A stretch of DNA of 64,000 nt from CAKZQX01 sp034435975 (GTDB taxonomy: Bacteria > Chloroflexota > Chloroflexia > Chloroflexales > Chloroflexaceae), in the NCBI GenBank assembly GCA_034435975.1, contig DAOTWD010000018.1:4022-68021 (forward strand), given 5' to 3'. A model generated the notes under the pieces. The model was not told the DNA's origin. It ran no database searches and saw only the letters and a list, made by a program, of their open reading frames with translations. Position numbers and translations under genes: made by a program. Below, piece by piece: positions 1-9,618 of the stretch; position 1 is the stretch's first letter; each line of letters starts with the position of its first letter.

Positions 1-22
1 GCCTGCAGTAGAGCGGGAAAGT

Positions 23-38
23 GTTGGAATGTTCCAAC
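23..38. repeat. short perfect palindrome at the left edge
   Basis: GTTGGAA and TTCCAAC form a perfect 7-bp inverted repeat around a 2-base centre. Related TTGGAACGCT-type motifs recur near 16260 and 27869 in other intergenic DNA, so this may be one member of a dispersed family. No function can be assigned. Confidence 0.4.
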
Positions 39-130
39 GCTAGAAAAGTATTGCGCTACCGCAGGCAAAAAAACTGTTATGGACGAAGAGCCGTAAACGT
101 CCTGTTCAATGAGTTGTAAACACCTGAGAT

Positions 131-173
131 CCAGGCGTGAGCCGGGGCGGAGCAATACCAGGCGTGAGCCGGG
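131..173. repeat. 16-bp direct repeat upstream of the ABC operon
   Basis: CCAGGCGTGAGCCGGG occurs at 131-146 and again at 158-173, a spacing of 27 bp between starts, about 100 bp before the first gene of the exporter operon. It could be an operator with two half-sites or simply a local duplication. No convincing -35/-10 pair was found in the rest of the 1-271 stretch. Confidence 0.4.
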
Positions 174-271
174 ACTCGGGTGTATACCTGGGATAGACTT
201 GCTCTATCGAGTTACGCTACACGAGAAGCAGGAATCGAACAGTCCTACACATCAGGGAGGTTGAAGCGTCT

Positions 272-1252
272 ATGATTGAAGCACAGGGTCTGGTGAAGCG
301 CTACACGACGCGCACGGCCATCGAAGACATTAGCTTTAGCGTCGAACGGGGGGAAATCCTGGGGTTTCTTGGCCCGAATGGTGCTGGTAAAACCACCACG
401 ATGCGTATTCTGACGGGCTATATGCCACCCAGCGCCGGGAGTGCCAGTATTGCTGGCCACGATGTGGTCTATGACTCTCTGGCGGCACGGCAAAATCTGG
501 GGTATCTACCGGAGAACGTTCCATTGTATCCAGAAATGTCGGTTGCCGGCTACCTGGATTATATGGCTCGCTTGCGTCGCGTTTCGCAACGTCGCGAAGC
601 TGTGGCACGGGCGATGGAACAGGTGCATATTACTGACCGCGCCAATGATCGGATTGGCAAGTTATCGAAGGGGTATCGGCAGCGCGTCGGGTTGGCACAG
701 GCGCTGCTGCACAGTCCGCCAGTATTAATCCTTGATGAGCCGACAGTAGGCCTTGATCCGCGTCAGATTATCGAAGTACGCGAGTTGATACGCAATCTGG
801 GCGGTGAGCGGACGATTATTTTGAGTACGCATATCCTACCCGAAGTCAGCCAGCTCTGTCAGCGCATCGTGATCTTGAACAAGGGCCGTATTGCCGCAGT
901 CGATACGCCACAGGCACTAACGGCACGGTTGCAAGGGTCGCAACGCATTTACCTGGAGGTGGCACACCCCACCCCTGAGACGACGGTGGCGCTGGCTGAA
1001 ATCCCCGGTGTGGAACAGGTGCAGGAACAGGCACCTGGAGTCTTCGACATCCAGCACCAGCGTGACCGTGATCTGCGCCAGTCGATTGCGGCGCTGGTGG
1101 TAGAACGGGGCTGGGGGCTGCTGGAGTTGCGTGCCGTGCGCATGAGTATGGAAGAAATTTTTATGCAGTTGACGACCCAGGAAGACAGCGCCACCGCCGA
1201 ACCATATGCCGAAGCGCCCGCCCCAGAAGAGGAGTTGGCGACAACCTCATGA
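272..1252 (+). CDS. ABC transporter ATP-binding protein (GldA/ABC-2 exporter type)
   Basis: Cytoplasmic ATPase that powers an ABC-2 type exporter. The 326-residue protein has every nucleotide-binding element: Walker A GPNGAGKTT at 34-42, signature LSKGY at 131-135, Walker B with D155-E156, and the switch histidine H187. A C-terminal extension of about 100 residues, ending acidic and Pro/Ala-rich, is usual for the CcmA/GldA-like branch. The ATG start has GGGAGG 11 bases upstream. The next genes encode a six-helix permease and a GldG-like auxiliary protein in the same direction, the layout of the gldA-gldF-gldG exporter of gliding Bacteroidetes. The family is certain; the cargo is unknown, and a role in gliding is only inferred from the neighbours. 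Confidence 0.93.
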   Translation: MIEAQGLVKRYTTRTAIEDISFSVERGEILGFLGPNGAGKTTTMRILTGYMPPSAGSASIAGHDVVYDSLAARQNLGYLPENVPLYPEMSVAGYLDYMARLRRVSQRREAVARAMEQVHITDRANDRIGKLSKGYRQRVGLAQALLHSPPVLILDEPTVGLDPRQIIEVRELIRNLGGERTIILSTHILPEVSQLCQRIVILNKGRIAAVDTPQALTARLQGSQRIYLEVAHPTPETTVALAEIPGVEQVQEQAPGVFDIQHQRDRDLRQSIAALVVERGWGLLELRAVRMSMEEIFMQLTTQEDSATAEPYAEAPAPEEELATTS

Positions 1253-1324
1253 CAGCAACAATGTGACTTTCGCAATGTGTACATAGAGGCTGGAGAAAAA
1301 CCCAACGATAAAAAGGAGGTTTTC

Positions 1325-2035
1325 GTGTATACTGCATTGACCATTGCGCGCCGCGAACTGGCAGCGTATTTTGTCTCGCCAATAGCGTATGTGGTGACGG
1401 CGGCTTTTCTGGTTATTAGCGGCTATCTGTTTTCGATCATCTTAATTACCTCACGGCAGGCATCGCTGGAGGGATTGTTCTTCAATATTACGGTGGTACT
1501 TCTATTTATCGCTCCCTTTATGACCATGCGCCTGCTGGCCGAAGAACAGCGTAGTGGGACGATCGAGGTGCTGCTGACGGCACCCGTGCGTGACTGGGAA
1601 GTCGTTATGGGTAAATTCCTGGCGGCCCTGGGTCTGTTTGCCGTGATGCTGATGCTAACGCTGACCTATTCGATCATGCTCTGGAGGCTAGGCGGGAATC
1701 CTGATTGGGGACGGGTCGTCAGTGGCTATCTGGGGTTATGCCTGCTTGCCAGTGCAACGCTGGCGATTGGTACGTTGGCCTCGGCACTCACCGACAATCA
1801 GATCACGGCGGCGGTGATCGCGTTTGCTATCCTCTTGCTCCTGTGGCTCATCGGTGCGGCTGGGAACGTGGCAACCGGGGCAGCCGGGGTGTTGCAGGCG
1901 CTCTCGATCTCGGATCGCTATGATGATTTTGCGCGTGGTGCCGTCAATCTGGCTGATGTCGTCTATTATCTCAGTCTGACCGTGGGAGCATTGTTTCTTG
2001 CCACACGGGTCATTGAAACACGGAGGTATCGCTGA
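1325..2035 (+). CDS. ABC-2 type permease (GldF-like)
   Basis: Membrane permease partner of the ATPase just upstream. I place the start at the GTG at 1325 because AAAAAGGAGG lies directly before it at ideal spacing; the frame is open further upstream to an ATG at 1277, but that start has no ribosome-binding site and would put the strong one inside the gene. The resulting 236-residue protein begins MYTALTIARRELAAYF and has about six hydrophobic helices plus the motif LAEEQRSGTIEVLLTAP, typical of ABC-2/GldF permeases. Its TGA overlaps the ATG of the next gene by one base (TGATG), so the two are probably translationally coupled. Confidence 0.9.
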   Translation: MYTALTIARRELAAYFVSPIAYVVTAAFLVISGYLFSIILITSRQASLEGLFFNITVVLLFIAPFMTMRLLAEEQRSGTIEVLLTAPVRDWEVVMGKFLAALGLFAVMLMLTLTYSIMLWRLGGNPDWGRVVSGYLGLCLLASATLAIGTLASALTDNQITAAVIAFAILLLLWLIGAAGNVATGAAGVLQALSISDRYDDFARGAVNLADVVYYLSLTVGALFLATRVIETRRYR

Positions 2036-3453
2036 TGCAATTCGCACGGAATACGGTGGGTGAGTTTCGGCGTATCGTGAGTACTCGCCAGGTACGGTTT
2101 GGTACGAATGCCACAGTTATGACGATCGCCTTTCTGGCGATTCTCGTCTTGATCAATATCCTGGCAACGCGCAATCATGTTCGTTGGGATCTCACCGCCG
2201 AAGGGGCGTTTTCGTTGACACCTGAGAGTATACAGATTCTTCAAGATCTTGATCAACCGATCATGATCACGGGCTTCTTTGCGCAGCGTGATCGGGCAGC
2301 GCAGGACGAACTCGATAGCCGACTGCGTGAGTATGTTGCTCACTCGGATCAGATCAGCTATCGTTTCATCGATCCTGATGTCAACCCGATCATCGCCCGC
2401 GACTATAATATCACCAGCTATGGCACAGTCGTGGTCGAGAGTGGCGAGCGGCGGAAACAGCTGACTCGTACCGATGAGCAGGCAATTACCGGGGCGTTGT
2501 TGACGGTGACACAGGAAACGCCGACGACGATCTATTTCTTGACCGGCCATGAGGAGCGTTCTCTAGAAGATTTTGAACGTGGCGGGTATAGTGAGGCTCG
2601 CCGTTTGCTTGAAGAGGATAACTTTCAGGTTGAACCGCTCAGCCTGGTGATCACGGATACTATTCCGCTGGAAAACAGCGTGCTGGTGGTGGCTGATCCA
2701 CAGACCGCCTTTCAGCCACGTACCGAACAGGTGATTGCTGATTATCTGGCCCAGGGCGGACGGATGCTGCTGTTGAGCGACCCGCTCCATCCACCGCCCT
2801 TGCCGGATCTACTGGCGCAAGCTGGTCTGGCCTGGAATGAGGATCTGCTGATCGATCAGCAGTCAGAACTGGGCAACCCGCTGGCACCGGTGGTCATTGA
2901 ATATCCGTTTCATGCGATTACGCGTGATGTCAATGGCCCGACGGTCTTTTTCAAGACGCGCACACTGACCCGAACGAACGAAACGTCAGAGGGAGTGTCA
3001 ATACAGTCTCTGTTGCAGAGTACCGAGAACAGCCAGTCCGTGACTGATTTTGGGGATGGTGAAGTGCGACCGCAACCAGGTGATCCGCGAGGGCCATTGA
3101 CGTTTGGCTACGCCGTTGAGGGAACCCTGAATGCCAACCAGTCAGATGATGCAGACGATTCAGCCGTACCCGGTGGTGGTCAGGCGCGGTTGGTGGTGAT
3201 TGGCAATGCCGAGTTTGCGAGCAATGACTACCTACGCCTGCCAGGAATTGCCAATCGTACCCTCTTCCGTAGTGTGATGGCATGGTTGTCTGCACAGGAA
3301 GATCAATTTACCTTGCCACCACGTTCCGATCCGGTGGATCGCAGCCTGTTTTTGACCGATGGACAGAGCCGCTTTGTGTTCTATGCCAGCACATTCGGCC
3401 TGCCACTGCTGGTAATTATTGCCGGTATCTGGGTACGCTGGCAGCGGCGCTAA
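2035..3453 (+). CDS. GldG-like ABC-type auxiliary membrane protein
   Basis: Protein of the ABC_transp_aux/GldG family, found with ABC-2 exporters. It has an N-terminal membrane helix (about residues 25-45), then the family hallmark in which 'WDLTAEGAFSLTPES' follows the helix, a large extracytoplasmic domain, and a C-terminal helix just before the end (GLPLLVIIAGIWVRWQRR). At 472 residues it is normal for the family. The start overlaps the permease stop by one base. In gliding Bacteroidetes the homologue is needed for motility; here only the gene order supports such a role. About 375 bp without a gene follow before the last member of the set. Confidence 0.85.
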   Translation: MQFARNTVGEFRRIVSTRQVRFGTNATVMTIAFLAILVLINILATRNHVRWDLTAEGAFSLTPESIQILQDLDQPIMITGFFAQRDRAAQDELDSRLREYVAHSDQISYRFIDPDVNPIIARDYNITSYGTVVVESGERRKQLTRTDEQAITGALLTVTQETPTTIYFLTGHEERSLEDFERGGYSEARRLLEEDNFQVEPLSLVITDTIPLENSVLVVADPQTAFQPRTEQVIADYLAQGGRMLLLSDPLHPPPLPDLLAQAGLAWNEDLLIDQQSELGNPLAPVVIEYPFHAITRDVNGPTVFFKTRTLTRTNETSEGVSIQSLLQSTENSQSVTDFGDGEVRPQPGDPRGPLTFGYAVEGTLNANQSDDADDSAVPGGGQARLVVIGNAEFASNDYLRLPGIANRTLFRSVMAWLSAQEDQFTLPPRSDPVDRSLFLTDGQSRFVFYASTFGLPLLVIIAGIWVRWQRR

Positions 3454-3830
3454 CGTGTATGGTACCAGATTCAAGGAGCAGAGACTACCGGAAAAGCGTC
3501 TGTGCCAGGGTATGCCGTGTCTCCTGATGGATGCGGCGCTTCCGCGTTGTCGCGCGCTTCACTATGGCCAGAGTAACCGGTCAGGCAGAGTGGTCTGGCG
3601 GGCATTCTCCCTTTGTGGAAGTTCTCTTTTTTGGCCCGTTGAGACGGCACAGTCGCCAGCAACGGGCCAGTATGTGGAGATGCGGGAACCACAGGCCCTC
3701 GCACCACCTTCCCTGAACGGAGTACGGGCCAGGGGCTGATCAACGCGCTGCATCGTGACCCGTCCTGGCCTATGTATAGAAACGATTGGACTGGTGGCGC
3801 AGAGCGCCTACTATGAGAAGGAGCAATCAG
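3454..3830. other. gene-free stretch inside the exporter gene set
   Basis: About 375 bp between the GldG-like gene and the DUF4340 gene. Open frames here are short, lack ribosome-binding sites and match no family I recognise. I see no strong promoter or terminator, so the DUF4340 gene may be read through from the exporter operon. Confidence 0.5.
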
Positions 3831-4484
3831 ATGAGCATACGGACAACAATTGTGTTGCTGGTGGTGCTGGTAGCACTGGGTGCGTATGTGTTCTGGTCTG
3901 GCATGGACAGCAATCAGCCTGATCGAGACGGTGTGACTGATACCCGCGATACCGTTTCTGTGCTGGATCTCGATCCGGCCACGATTCGCGCCATTACCGT
4001 GACCGAAACCGATGGCAAGACAGTGCAGCTTGAGCAGAAGGAGGGTGAGTGGATCATTGCGACACCGGCGCTTGGCCCGGCCGATAGTCAGCGCGTGGAA
4101 GGGGTGGTGGATACCCTGGCGGATCTGAAGGCGACACGCATTATTACCCCGACTGATGCTGATCTCAGCCCGTATGGTCTGGATGCACCGCAGCATACGA
4201 TAACGCTGACCGGCGAGGAGGGCGTGCTGGCTCGCCTGCAACTGGGCGATGTTAATCCGGGTGGCAATGCGGTCTATGTGCAACGCGATGATGACTCGAC
4301 GATCTACCTGGTGAACGATTTTACCTTTGACAGTGCCCGTCGCTGGCTGACGACGCCGCCTCTTCCGCCTACACCGACCGTGGAACCATCACCGATACCA
4401 ACATCGGAAGTAACACCGACACCGACGGTCAGGTCGGTGCGCACGCCCACCCCGACGCCCATCGCGACGCCTGATGAGGAGTGA
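3831..4484 (+). CDS. DUF4340 domain protein, membrane-anchored
   Basis: A 217-residue protein with one N-terminal membrane helix (residues about 4-20), a DUF4340-type extracytoplasmic domain (ATIRAITVTETDG and RVEGVVDTLADLKATR are typical), and a C-terminal tail rich in Thr and Pro (about residues 175-217) like a cell-wall spacer. The ATG at 3831 is preceded by GAGAAGGAG seven bases upstream, so I reject the longer frame from 3786. DUF4340 genes commonly follow GldG-like genes, which fits this location. Biochemical role unknown; probably an extracytoplasmic partner of the exporter. Confidence 0.82.
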   Translation: MSIRTTIVLLVVLVALGAYVFWSGMDSNQPDRDGVTDTRDTVSVLDLDPATIRAITVTETDGKTVQLEQKEGEWIIATPALGPADSQRVEGVVDTLADLKATRIITPTDADLSPYGLDAPQHTITLTGEEGVLARLQLGDVNPGGNAVYVQRDDDSTIYLVNDFTFDSARRWLTTPPLPPTPTVEPSPIPTSEVTPTPTVRSVRTPTPTPIATPDEE

Positions 4485-4914
4485 ACGAGAGCTATCCATG
4501 CCCTACCGCACATCCATCGGCTCTCGCAAGGGTGGGAGCATCGACGCGGCGTGTTCCGTTGGCGTCTGGTAGAATCGGGTGGCAATAGGGGTTGTTTACC
4601 TTTTTTCGTGTAACATACTGACTCGTAAAGCGTTGTTCTGCGGAGTGTATGGTTTCCCGTGGTTGCTCCGCCGCAGGATGGGTGGAGCCGCCGCTCGCCC
4701 ATCCTGGCCTATCGGAACGCCGCAGAGCAGGCATAGGGGGCAGCCCCAACTGCATTGCATGATGTTTGGAACACACCGGACAGCCAGGAACGCACAGCCT
4801 GCCGTTCAACGAGAAGAAACCAGCAGTATCTTGAAAGGCTGGCACATGGTCAGGCCTCTACCAGACAAGCGACTCATATCGGGCAGAAAAGGAATGGCGG
4901 TATTAGCGACATCT
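4485..4914. other. intergenic region between convergent genes, with a hairpin
   Basis: About 430 bp between the converging DUF4340 and DinG-like genes. It holds one clear inverted repeat, CAGGATGGG at 4674-4682 and CCCATCCTG at 4698-4706, with a 15-base loop and no U-run. It may act as a weak bidirectional terminator. Nothing else was seen. Confidence 0.45.
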
Positions 4915-7797
4915 CTACGCCGTGCCGGTGGAGCACGATGCCAGGAATTGTGCTGCCAGGGGTGGTAACTGCTTGAGCGGCCCCGTCCGCACGCGCGTTG
5001 CAGGCAGGGAATGTAAGAACTTTTCACCATATTTCCTGGTCAGCAAGCGCTTATCAAGCACCACCACAATTCCTCGATCTTCCTTACTGCGTATCAAGCG
5101 CCCAAAACCCTGCTTGAAGCGCAAGATACTTTGTGGTACAGAATACTCACTGAACGGATCCTTGAACTGTTCGCTACGTGCAGCAAAAATAGGATCGGAA
5201 GGAACACTGAAAGGTAACTTGGTAATCACTAACACCGAGAGGGCCTCGCCCACCACATCAACGCCTTCCCAGAAGCTACTGGTACCCAGCAATACGGTAC
5301 GCGGTGTGGCCTTAAAGCGTTCCAGCAACGAGCGGCGGGAGCCATCGATGCCCTGCCCCAGCACCGCGATTTCGTGCTGCTCCAGCGCATCCTGAATTCC
5401 CCCATAGGTTTGTTTCAACGCCGCATTCGAGGTGAACAGCGCCAGCGTGCGCCCCTCAGTGGCAGTGCAGAGCGTAATCAGCGCATCCTCAATCATCTGT
5501 TGATAGCCGCGCTGGTTGGGCTCGGGAATATCGTTGGGGATATAGACCAGTGCCTGCTGCTCGTAGTCAAACGGCGAGTCGAGTTGCAGTTCTGTGGGTT
5601 CTGGTAAGCCCAGGCGCTCTTTGATAAACGCAAAAGAATGATCAACCGAGATAGTGGCCGAAGTCAGGATGCTGGTTTGTTTCTGGGCAAAGAGGTGCGC
5701 CTGCAAGATCTCAGCCACATGCAGCGGTGCAGCGTTGAGCAGCAGCATGTTGTGGGTGTGGTCGTGCGTGAGCCAGCAGATACGCTCTTCGTTGCCAAAG
5801 ATGATATGACCGGTTTGCACGCGTACATCGGTCGCATAGCGCTTTAAGAACTGCACACGCAGCATCAGTTCATCGTAGTTGGCAATTTCGGCCTGTTCCA
5901 GTTTAAGCAACGCTATCTCTATCTTCCCCAGTCCCTCGCCAATTTCGGTGAGCGTCAGGTTCAGGTTATCCCAGGCTTGCTCGACACTGGCCCAGGCTGG
6001 TTTCTGGCGCACACCGGGTGTCAACCGCAAGCGTGAGTCGTAGATGTTTGACTCTCCTTCCAGGGTGACAAAGGCCCGTAACACGTTGAAGAACTCCGTG
6101 ACCAGGTACCGAGTACGATCAATCGTCGGGCGCATGGCATCGGCAATTACCTGGATCGTTTCCATCTCGCTCTGCGTGGCTGCGCTGTCGCGGAGATACA
6201 TCGGCAAGTCAGCGCATAGACCACTCACCGTCATAGCGCCACCCGTCTGGTAGAGGGTATCCAGGAATTGGAGGAGTGCCGCCTGATCAACGCGGAAGCT
6301 TAACTGGTCGGTGGCGACATCTTCCAGGTTGTGCGCCTCGTCAATAATCAGATGATCATAGGGTGGCAGGACATTCGATTGTGCGGACAGATCGGCCAGC
6401 AACAGGGCGTGGTTCACTACCACGATATGTGCAGCCTCGGCGCGGCGCCGGGCTTTGAAGAAAAAGCAGTCGTGATAATCGGCACAACGTGGCCCGGTGC
6501 AGGTGTCAGGGGTGACGTTGATGCGACTCCAGGCCGTATTTTCGTGTTCAAGCAGGAATAGTTCGGCACGGTCGCCGCTGGTAGTAGTGGGCAGCCACAG
6601 TTGCACCTTCACCAATGCCCGTGCCTCATCGATTGCGAGATTTTCATCACTACGTAGCCGCTTATAACGTCGCAAGCAGAGATAGTTGCCACGGCCCTTC
6701 AGGAGGGCAGCTGTGAATGGTGGCGAGTCATCCGTTCCATCTGACTGCAACATCCGCTGTAAATCGGGAATATCTTTGCAGAACAACTGATCCTGCAAAT
6801 TGATCGTATTGGTCGAAACAACGACACGCTCACCACGCTGAACGGCAAACAATACCGCTGGTACCAGATAGGCCATACTCTTGCCAGTGCCAGTACCAGC
6901 CTCAACGAGCACACTGTCCCCTTGATTAAAAGCAAGCGCAATCGTCTGAGCCATCTGAATCTGTTGTGGGCGCTGTTCGTAGCCTGCAAAGCGCTGTCCC
7001 AGCGGGCCATGAGGGTCAAAAAAGGCGGTTATCTGCTCAATATTGAGCGGGGTGGTATTTCCAGTTGGCTTGAGCGCTGGCGGTATTGGCGGATGGGTGC
7101 CGATGTCTGCCCTGTTCGGGTTCCCTCCAGCGGGCGGTACCGCACCGTTGGTCGGTGGTGGAGTGTCGGCTGTTACCACGCCGCCTGATCCTGACGAAAC
7201 AGTACGTGTTCTGGTGCGCTCAACTTCGGCAAAAAGTTCACGCACCGCCCAGTTGGTTTTGTGCATCAGCCGGTTGACTGCTCCCAGTTCGGATAGTTCC
7301 AGAGCCGTAATGCGCTCCATCAAATGCAAAAACACCTGGCGACATACATCGGCGTCATTCAAAGCCCGATGATCCGCAGGATGGGGAATCTGCAGTGCTT
7401 CCGCCAGTGCGCTGAGTTTGTAGACGGGTGCCTGAGGCATCAGAATGGTTGCCAGGTCGAACGTATCATAGATCGACTGGGCGAAGTGCATCCCCTGCGC
7501 ACGTAACATATTTATATCAAAGTTGATCGAGTGTCCCACCAGGGGATAGTTCTTGACAAAGCGCACAAAGTCTGGGGCGATGCGGTTAAAACTGGGAGCA
7601 TCGGCCAGATCATGGGCGGTAATGCCGGTCAGTTGGGTAATCTTGAGCGGTAGTGCCTGTCGCGGTTTGACGAGGTGCGCAAACGTTTCGAGTACCTCCT
7701 GCCCCCGAAACTTGACGGCCGCAACCTCAATAATCTCATCTACACCGGCTTCCAGGCCAGTGGTCTCAACGTCTAGCGCCACGTAGATGCGTTCCAT
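4915..7797 (-). CDS. dinG: DnaQ-type exonuclease fused to DinG-family helicase
   Basis: A 960-residue fusion of a DEDDh 3'-5' exonuclease and an XPD/DinG-type superfamily 2 DNA helicase, as in Gram-positive DinG. The exonuclease spans about 1-165 with D9, E11, D94, H143 and D148 in place. The helicase has a Walker A (AGTGTGKS, about residue 300), a DEAH box (IIDEAHNLED, about 487), and between them a cysteine set of the type that binds an iron-sulfur cluster (CLRRYKR, CTGPRC, HDC). I start at the ATG at 7797, where MERIYVALDVETTGL aligns with the family and GAGG lies ten bases upstream, not at the longer frame from 7854. Likely role: DNA repair and resolving unusual DNA structures. Transcribed alone. 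Confidence 0.92.
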   Translation of the reverse strand: MERIYVALDVETTGLEAGVDEIIEVAAVKFRGQEVLETFAHLVKPRQALPLKITQLTGITAHDLADAPSFNRIAPDFVRFVKNYPLVGHSINFDINMLRAQGMHFAQSIYDTFDLATILMPQAPVYKLSALAEALQIPHPADHRALNDADVCRQVFLHLMERITALELSELGAVNRLMHKTNWAVRELFAEVERTRTRTVSSGSGGVVTADTPPPTNGAVPPAGGNPNRADIGTHPPIPPALKPTGNTTPLNIEQITAFFDPHGPLGQRFAGYEQRPQQIQMAQTIALAFNQGDSVLVEAGTGTGKSMAYLVPAVLFAVQRGERVVVSTNTINLQDQLFCKDIPDLQRMLQSDGTDDSPPFTAALLKGRGNYLCLRRYKRLRSDENLAIDEARALVKVQLWLPTTTSGDRAELFLLEHENTAWSRINVTPDTCTGPRCADYHDCFFFKARRRAEAAHIVVVNHALLLADLSAQSNVLPPYDHLIIDEAHNLEDVATDQLSFRVDQAALLQFLDTLYQTGGAMTVSGLCADLPMYLRDSAATQSEMETIQVIADAMRPTIDRTRYLVTEFFNVLRAFVTLEGESNIYDSRLRLTPGVRQKPAWASVEQAWDNLNLTLTEIGEGLGKIEIALLKLEQAEIANYDELMLRVQFLKRYATDVRVQTGHIIFGNEERICWLTHDHTHNMLLLNAAPLHVAEILQAHLFAQKQTSILTSATISVDHSFAFIKERLGLPEPTELQLDSPFDYEQQALVYIPNDIPEPNQRGYQQMIEDALITLCTATEGRTLALFTSNAALKQTYGGIQDALEQHEIAVLGQGIDGSRRSLLERFKATPRTVLLGTSSFWEGVDVVGEALSVLVITKLPFSVPSDPIFAARSEQFKDPFSEYSVPQSILRFKQGFGRLIRSKEDRGIVVVLDKRLLTRKYGEKFLHSLPATRVRTGPLKQLPPLAAQFLASCSTGTA

Positions 7798-8343
7798 AAT
7801 AAAGATGCCTCGTGTATACTCGCTTCCCAATCCGTGTCGATCATATCCGTACAAAATGTAATTTGAGCATTATAGCAGATACGTCGCAAGTTTTGTGGGT
7901 TTACCAGATTCGGTTGGTTTCCTCTCCCATGGAGTTCTTGCTCTCGTTGTTTACATACCCGTTTCGAGGAAAGTTCGCTCGTGCGGGTGCAGGAGTCTGT
8001 AGCCCCCACACCCCTGCTTTGCGGCCCGTTGTGGCGGCTTTGTTGCCACACCAGCGTGATGACCCGATCTGATATTATCAGGATGCACATAACATTGTTA
8101 GAGGATGCACCAGGTGTAGAACACATTGGGGAGAATTACTTAGGGACACGCCGGGAACAAAACTGCAGGCAACGTCGATACCAGCACGACAAGGAGTATA
8201 CAGTATCAATTTGTACTGCCGAGAGGGTCGAGAACGCAGAAGTGTCGTTCCATCATTTATCTGGTGTCTCAATACTCTCGACATCTGGCTGCATGCGCCG
8301 GGCTCATAGTACCCGGAACCCGTCAAACAAGCGCAATCGGTGC
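7798..8343. other. intergenic region between dinG and the S41 protease gene
   Basis: About 545 bp with no credible gene. A small inverted repeat (TGTGGC and GCCACA near 8030-8050) lies downstream of the protease stop and could help end that transcript on the minus strand. No clear promoter was identified. Confidence 0.4.
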
Positions 8344-9618
8344 CTATGGGGTAGTCGCCACTGCGAGCAATTCCTCCAGCGCCCGTGCCAGCTGTACATC
8401 GTCACCCTGCAACAATTCATCAAGCGTGAGTTCCGCTGCATCAAGAGGCGAGAGTGGCTGGGCACCAAGGGGCAGTACGACTTCGATATCTGGTGCGATC
8501 CCTTTTTGCCGGATCAGGCGGCCATTTGGCGTGAGCCACTGGCTGGTACCGAGTAATAACTGGGCGCCATCATTGAGCGTATAGGTAGTCAGGACGGTTC
8601 CGGTACCCGTGGTGGGAACGCCGATTATGGTAGCACGTCTGGCATCTTGCAAAGCACCAGAAAGAATCTCAGCCGAACTGGCTGTCTCAAAATTGACCAG
8701 CACCACCATCGGCAGATCTAAAGCTACCCCACCGTTGCGTGCATTCGTCACTCGACGCTGACCGTTCCGATCTTCTTCCACAAGAACAGGTGTGTCCTGG
8801 GGTAAAAACTGACTGGCAATGCCGATAGCCTCATTTACCAGGCCACCCGGGTTGTTGCGCAGATCCAGCACCAGTTGACGCGCTCCCTGCTGCCGGGCCT
8901 GTTCCAGTGCCCGTTGCATCTCCGTGGCCGAACGTTCAGCAAATGAGTTGAGCCGTACCAGCGCGATCCCTTCCGGGAGCATGCTCCAGGTGACACTCGG
9001 TACTTCAATATTGTTCCGTTGGATCCGCACATCGACTGGCACAGTCTCACCCACATGCAGAATCTGCAACTCAACTATCGTGCCGCGTGGCCCGCGAATG
9101 CGGCTGACCAGTTCGTCGACATTCATGCCACGTGTCTCCTCACCATCCACAGCGAGAATAAAGTCGCCTGCCCGCAAGCCAGCACGTTCGGCTGGTGAGC
9201 CTTCAATCGGGCGCACGATCACTGCCTGACCATCTTCACGCACATTCAAGTAGGCACCGATACCTTCAAATTCCCCGGTCAACGACTCTTGCCAGCGTTG
9301 CGCTTCACTGGCCGACATAAAGCGTGTGTGCCCGCGATCATCGAGCGTGTCCAGCATCCCATTGATTGCTCCTTCTATCATGCGCTGCGGATCGGCGGCG
9401 TTCGCGTCCACAAAGTTGTTACGCGCCAGATCCCATACTTGCCAGAAGACGCCGAACTGCGCACAGACGTCGTTGGACTCGGGGCAGTTGGTGGCAGGGG
9501 TCACTGCGTACAGCAACAGCATCCCGCCCCCACTACCAAGGATGAACGTCGATGTCATCATCATGAATATTAACCAGAGCGGCAATTGTAATCGCAGGAA
9601 ATTGAGCAATGTACGCAT
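8344..9618 (-). CDS. S41-family C-terminal processing protease homologue, catalytic Lys replaced
   Basis: A 424-residue membrane-anchored member of the CtpA/S41 family: N-terminal helix (about 12-40), a PDZ domain (about 115-195, with GIGAYLNVREDGQAVIVRP and AGLRAGDFILAVDG) and an S41 core. The nucleophile serine is present in TASSAEI (S314/S315). The usual GKG lysine, 25 residues after the serine in Prc and the D1 protease, falls at T339 in VPTTGTGTV; the codon is clearly ACC. The rest of the core (LTPNGRLIRQKGIAPD) is well kept. So the fold is certain, but proteolysis by the normal Ser-Lys dyad is doubtful. Start ATG at 9618, with a weak AGGA upstream. Confidence 0.88.
   Translation of the reverse strand: MRTLLNFLRLQLPLWLIFMMMTSTFILGSGGGMLLLYAVTPATNCPESNDVCAQFGVFWQVWDLARNNFVDANAADPQRMIEGAINGMLDTLDDRGHTRFMSASEAQRWQESLTGEFEGIGAYLNVREDGQAVIVRPIEGSPAERAGLRAGDFILAVDGEETRGMNVDELVSRIRGPRGTIVELQILHVGETVPVDVRIQRNNIEVPSVTWSMLPEGIALVRLNSFAERSATEMQRALEQARQQGARQLVLDLRNNPGGLVNEAIGIASQFLPQDTPVLVEEDRNGQRRVTNARNGGVALDLPMVVLVNFETASSAEILSGALQDARRATIIGVPTTGTGTVLTTYTLNDGAQLLLGTSQWLTPNGRLIRQKGIAPDIEVVLPLGAQPLSPLDAAELTLDELLQGDDVQLARALEELLAVATTP

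Noticed and set aside
3471..4283. Minus-strand open frame of 270 codons over the DUF4340 gene
   Set aside because: Antisense to a gene with a good ribosome-binding site and family motifs; the translation is rich in His/Arg/Ile with no domain.
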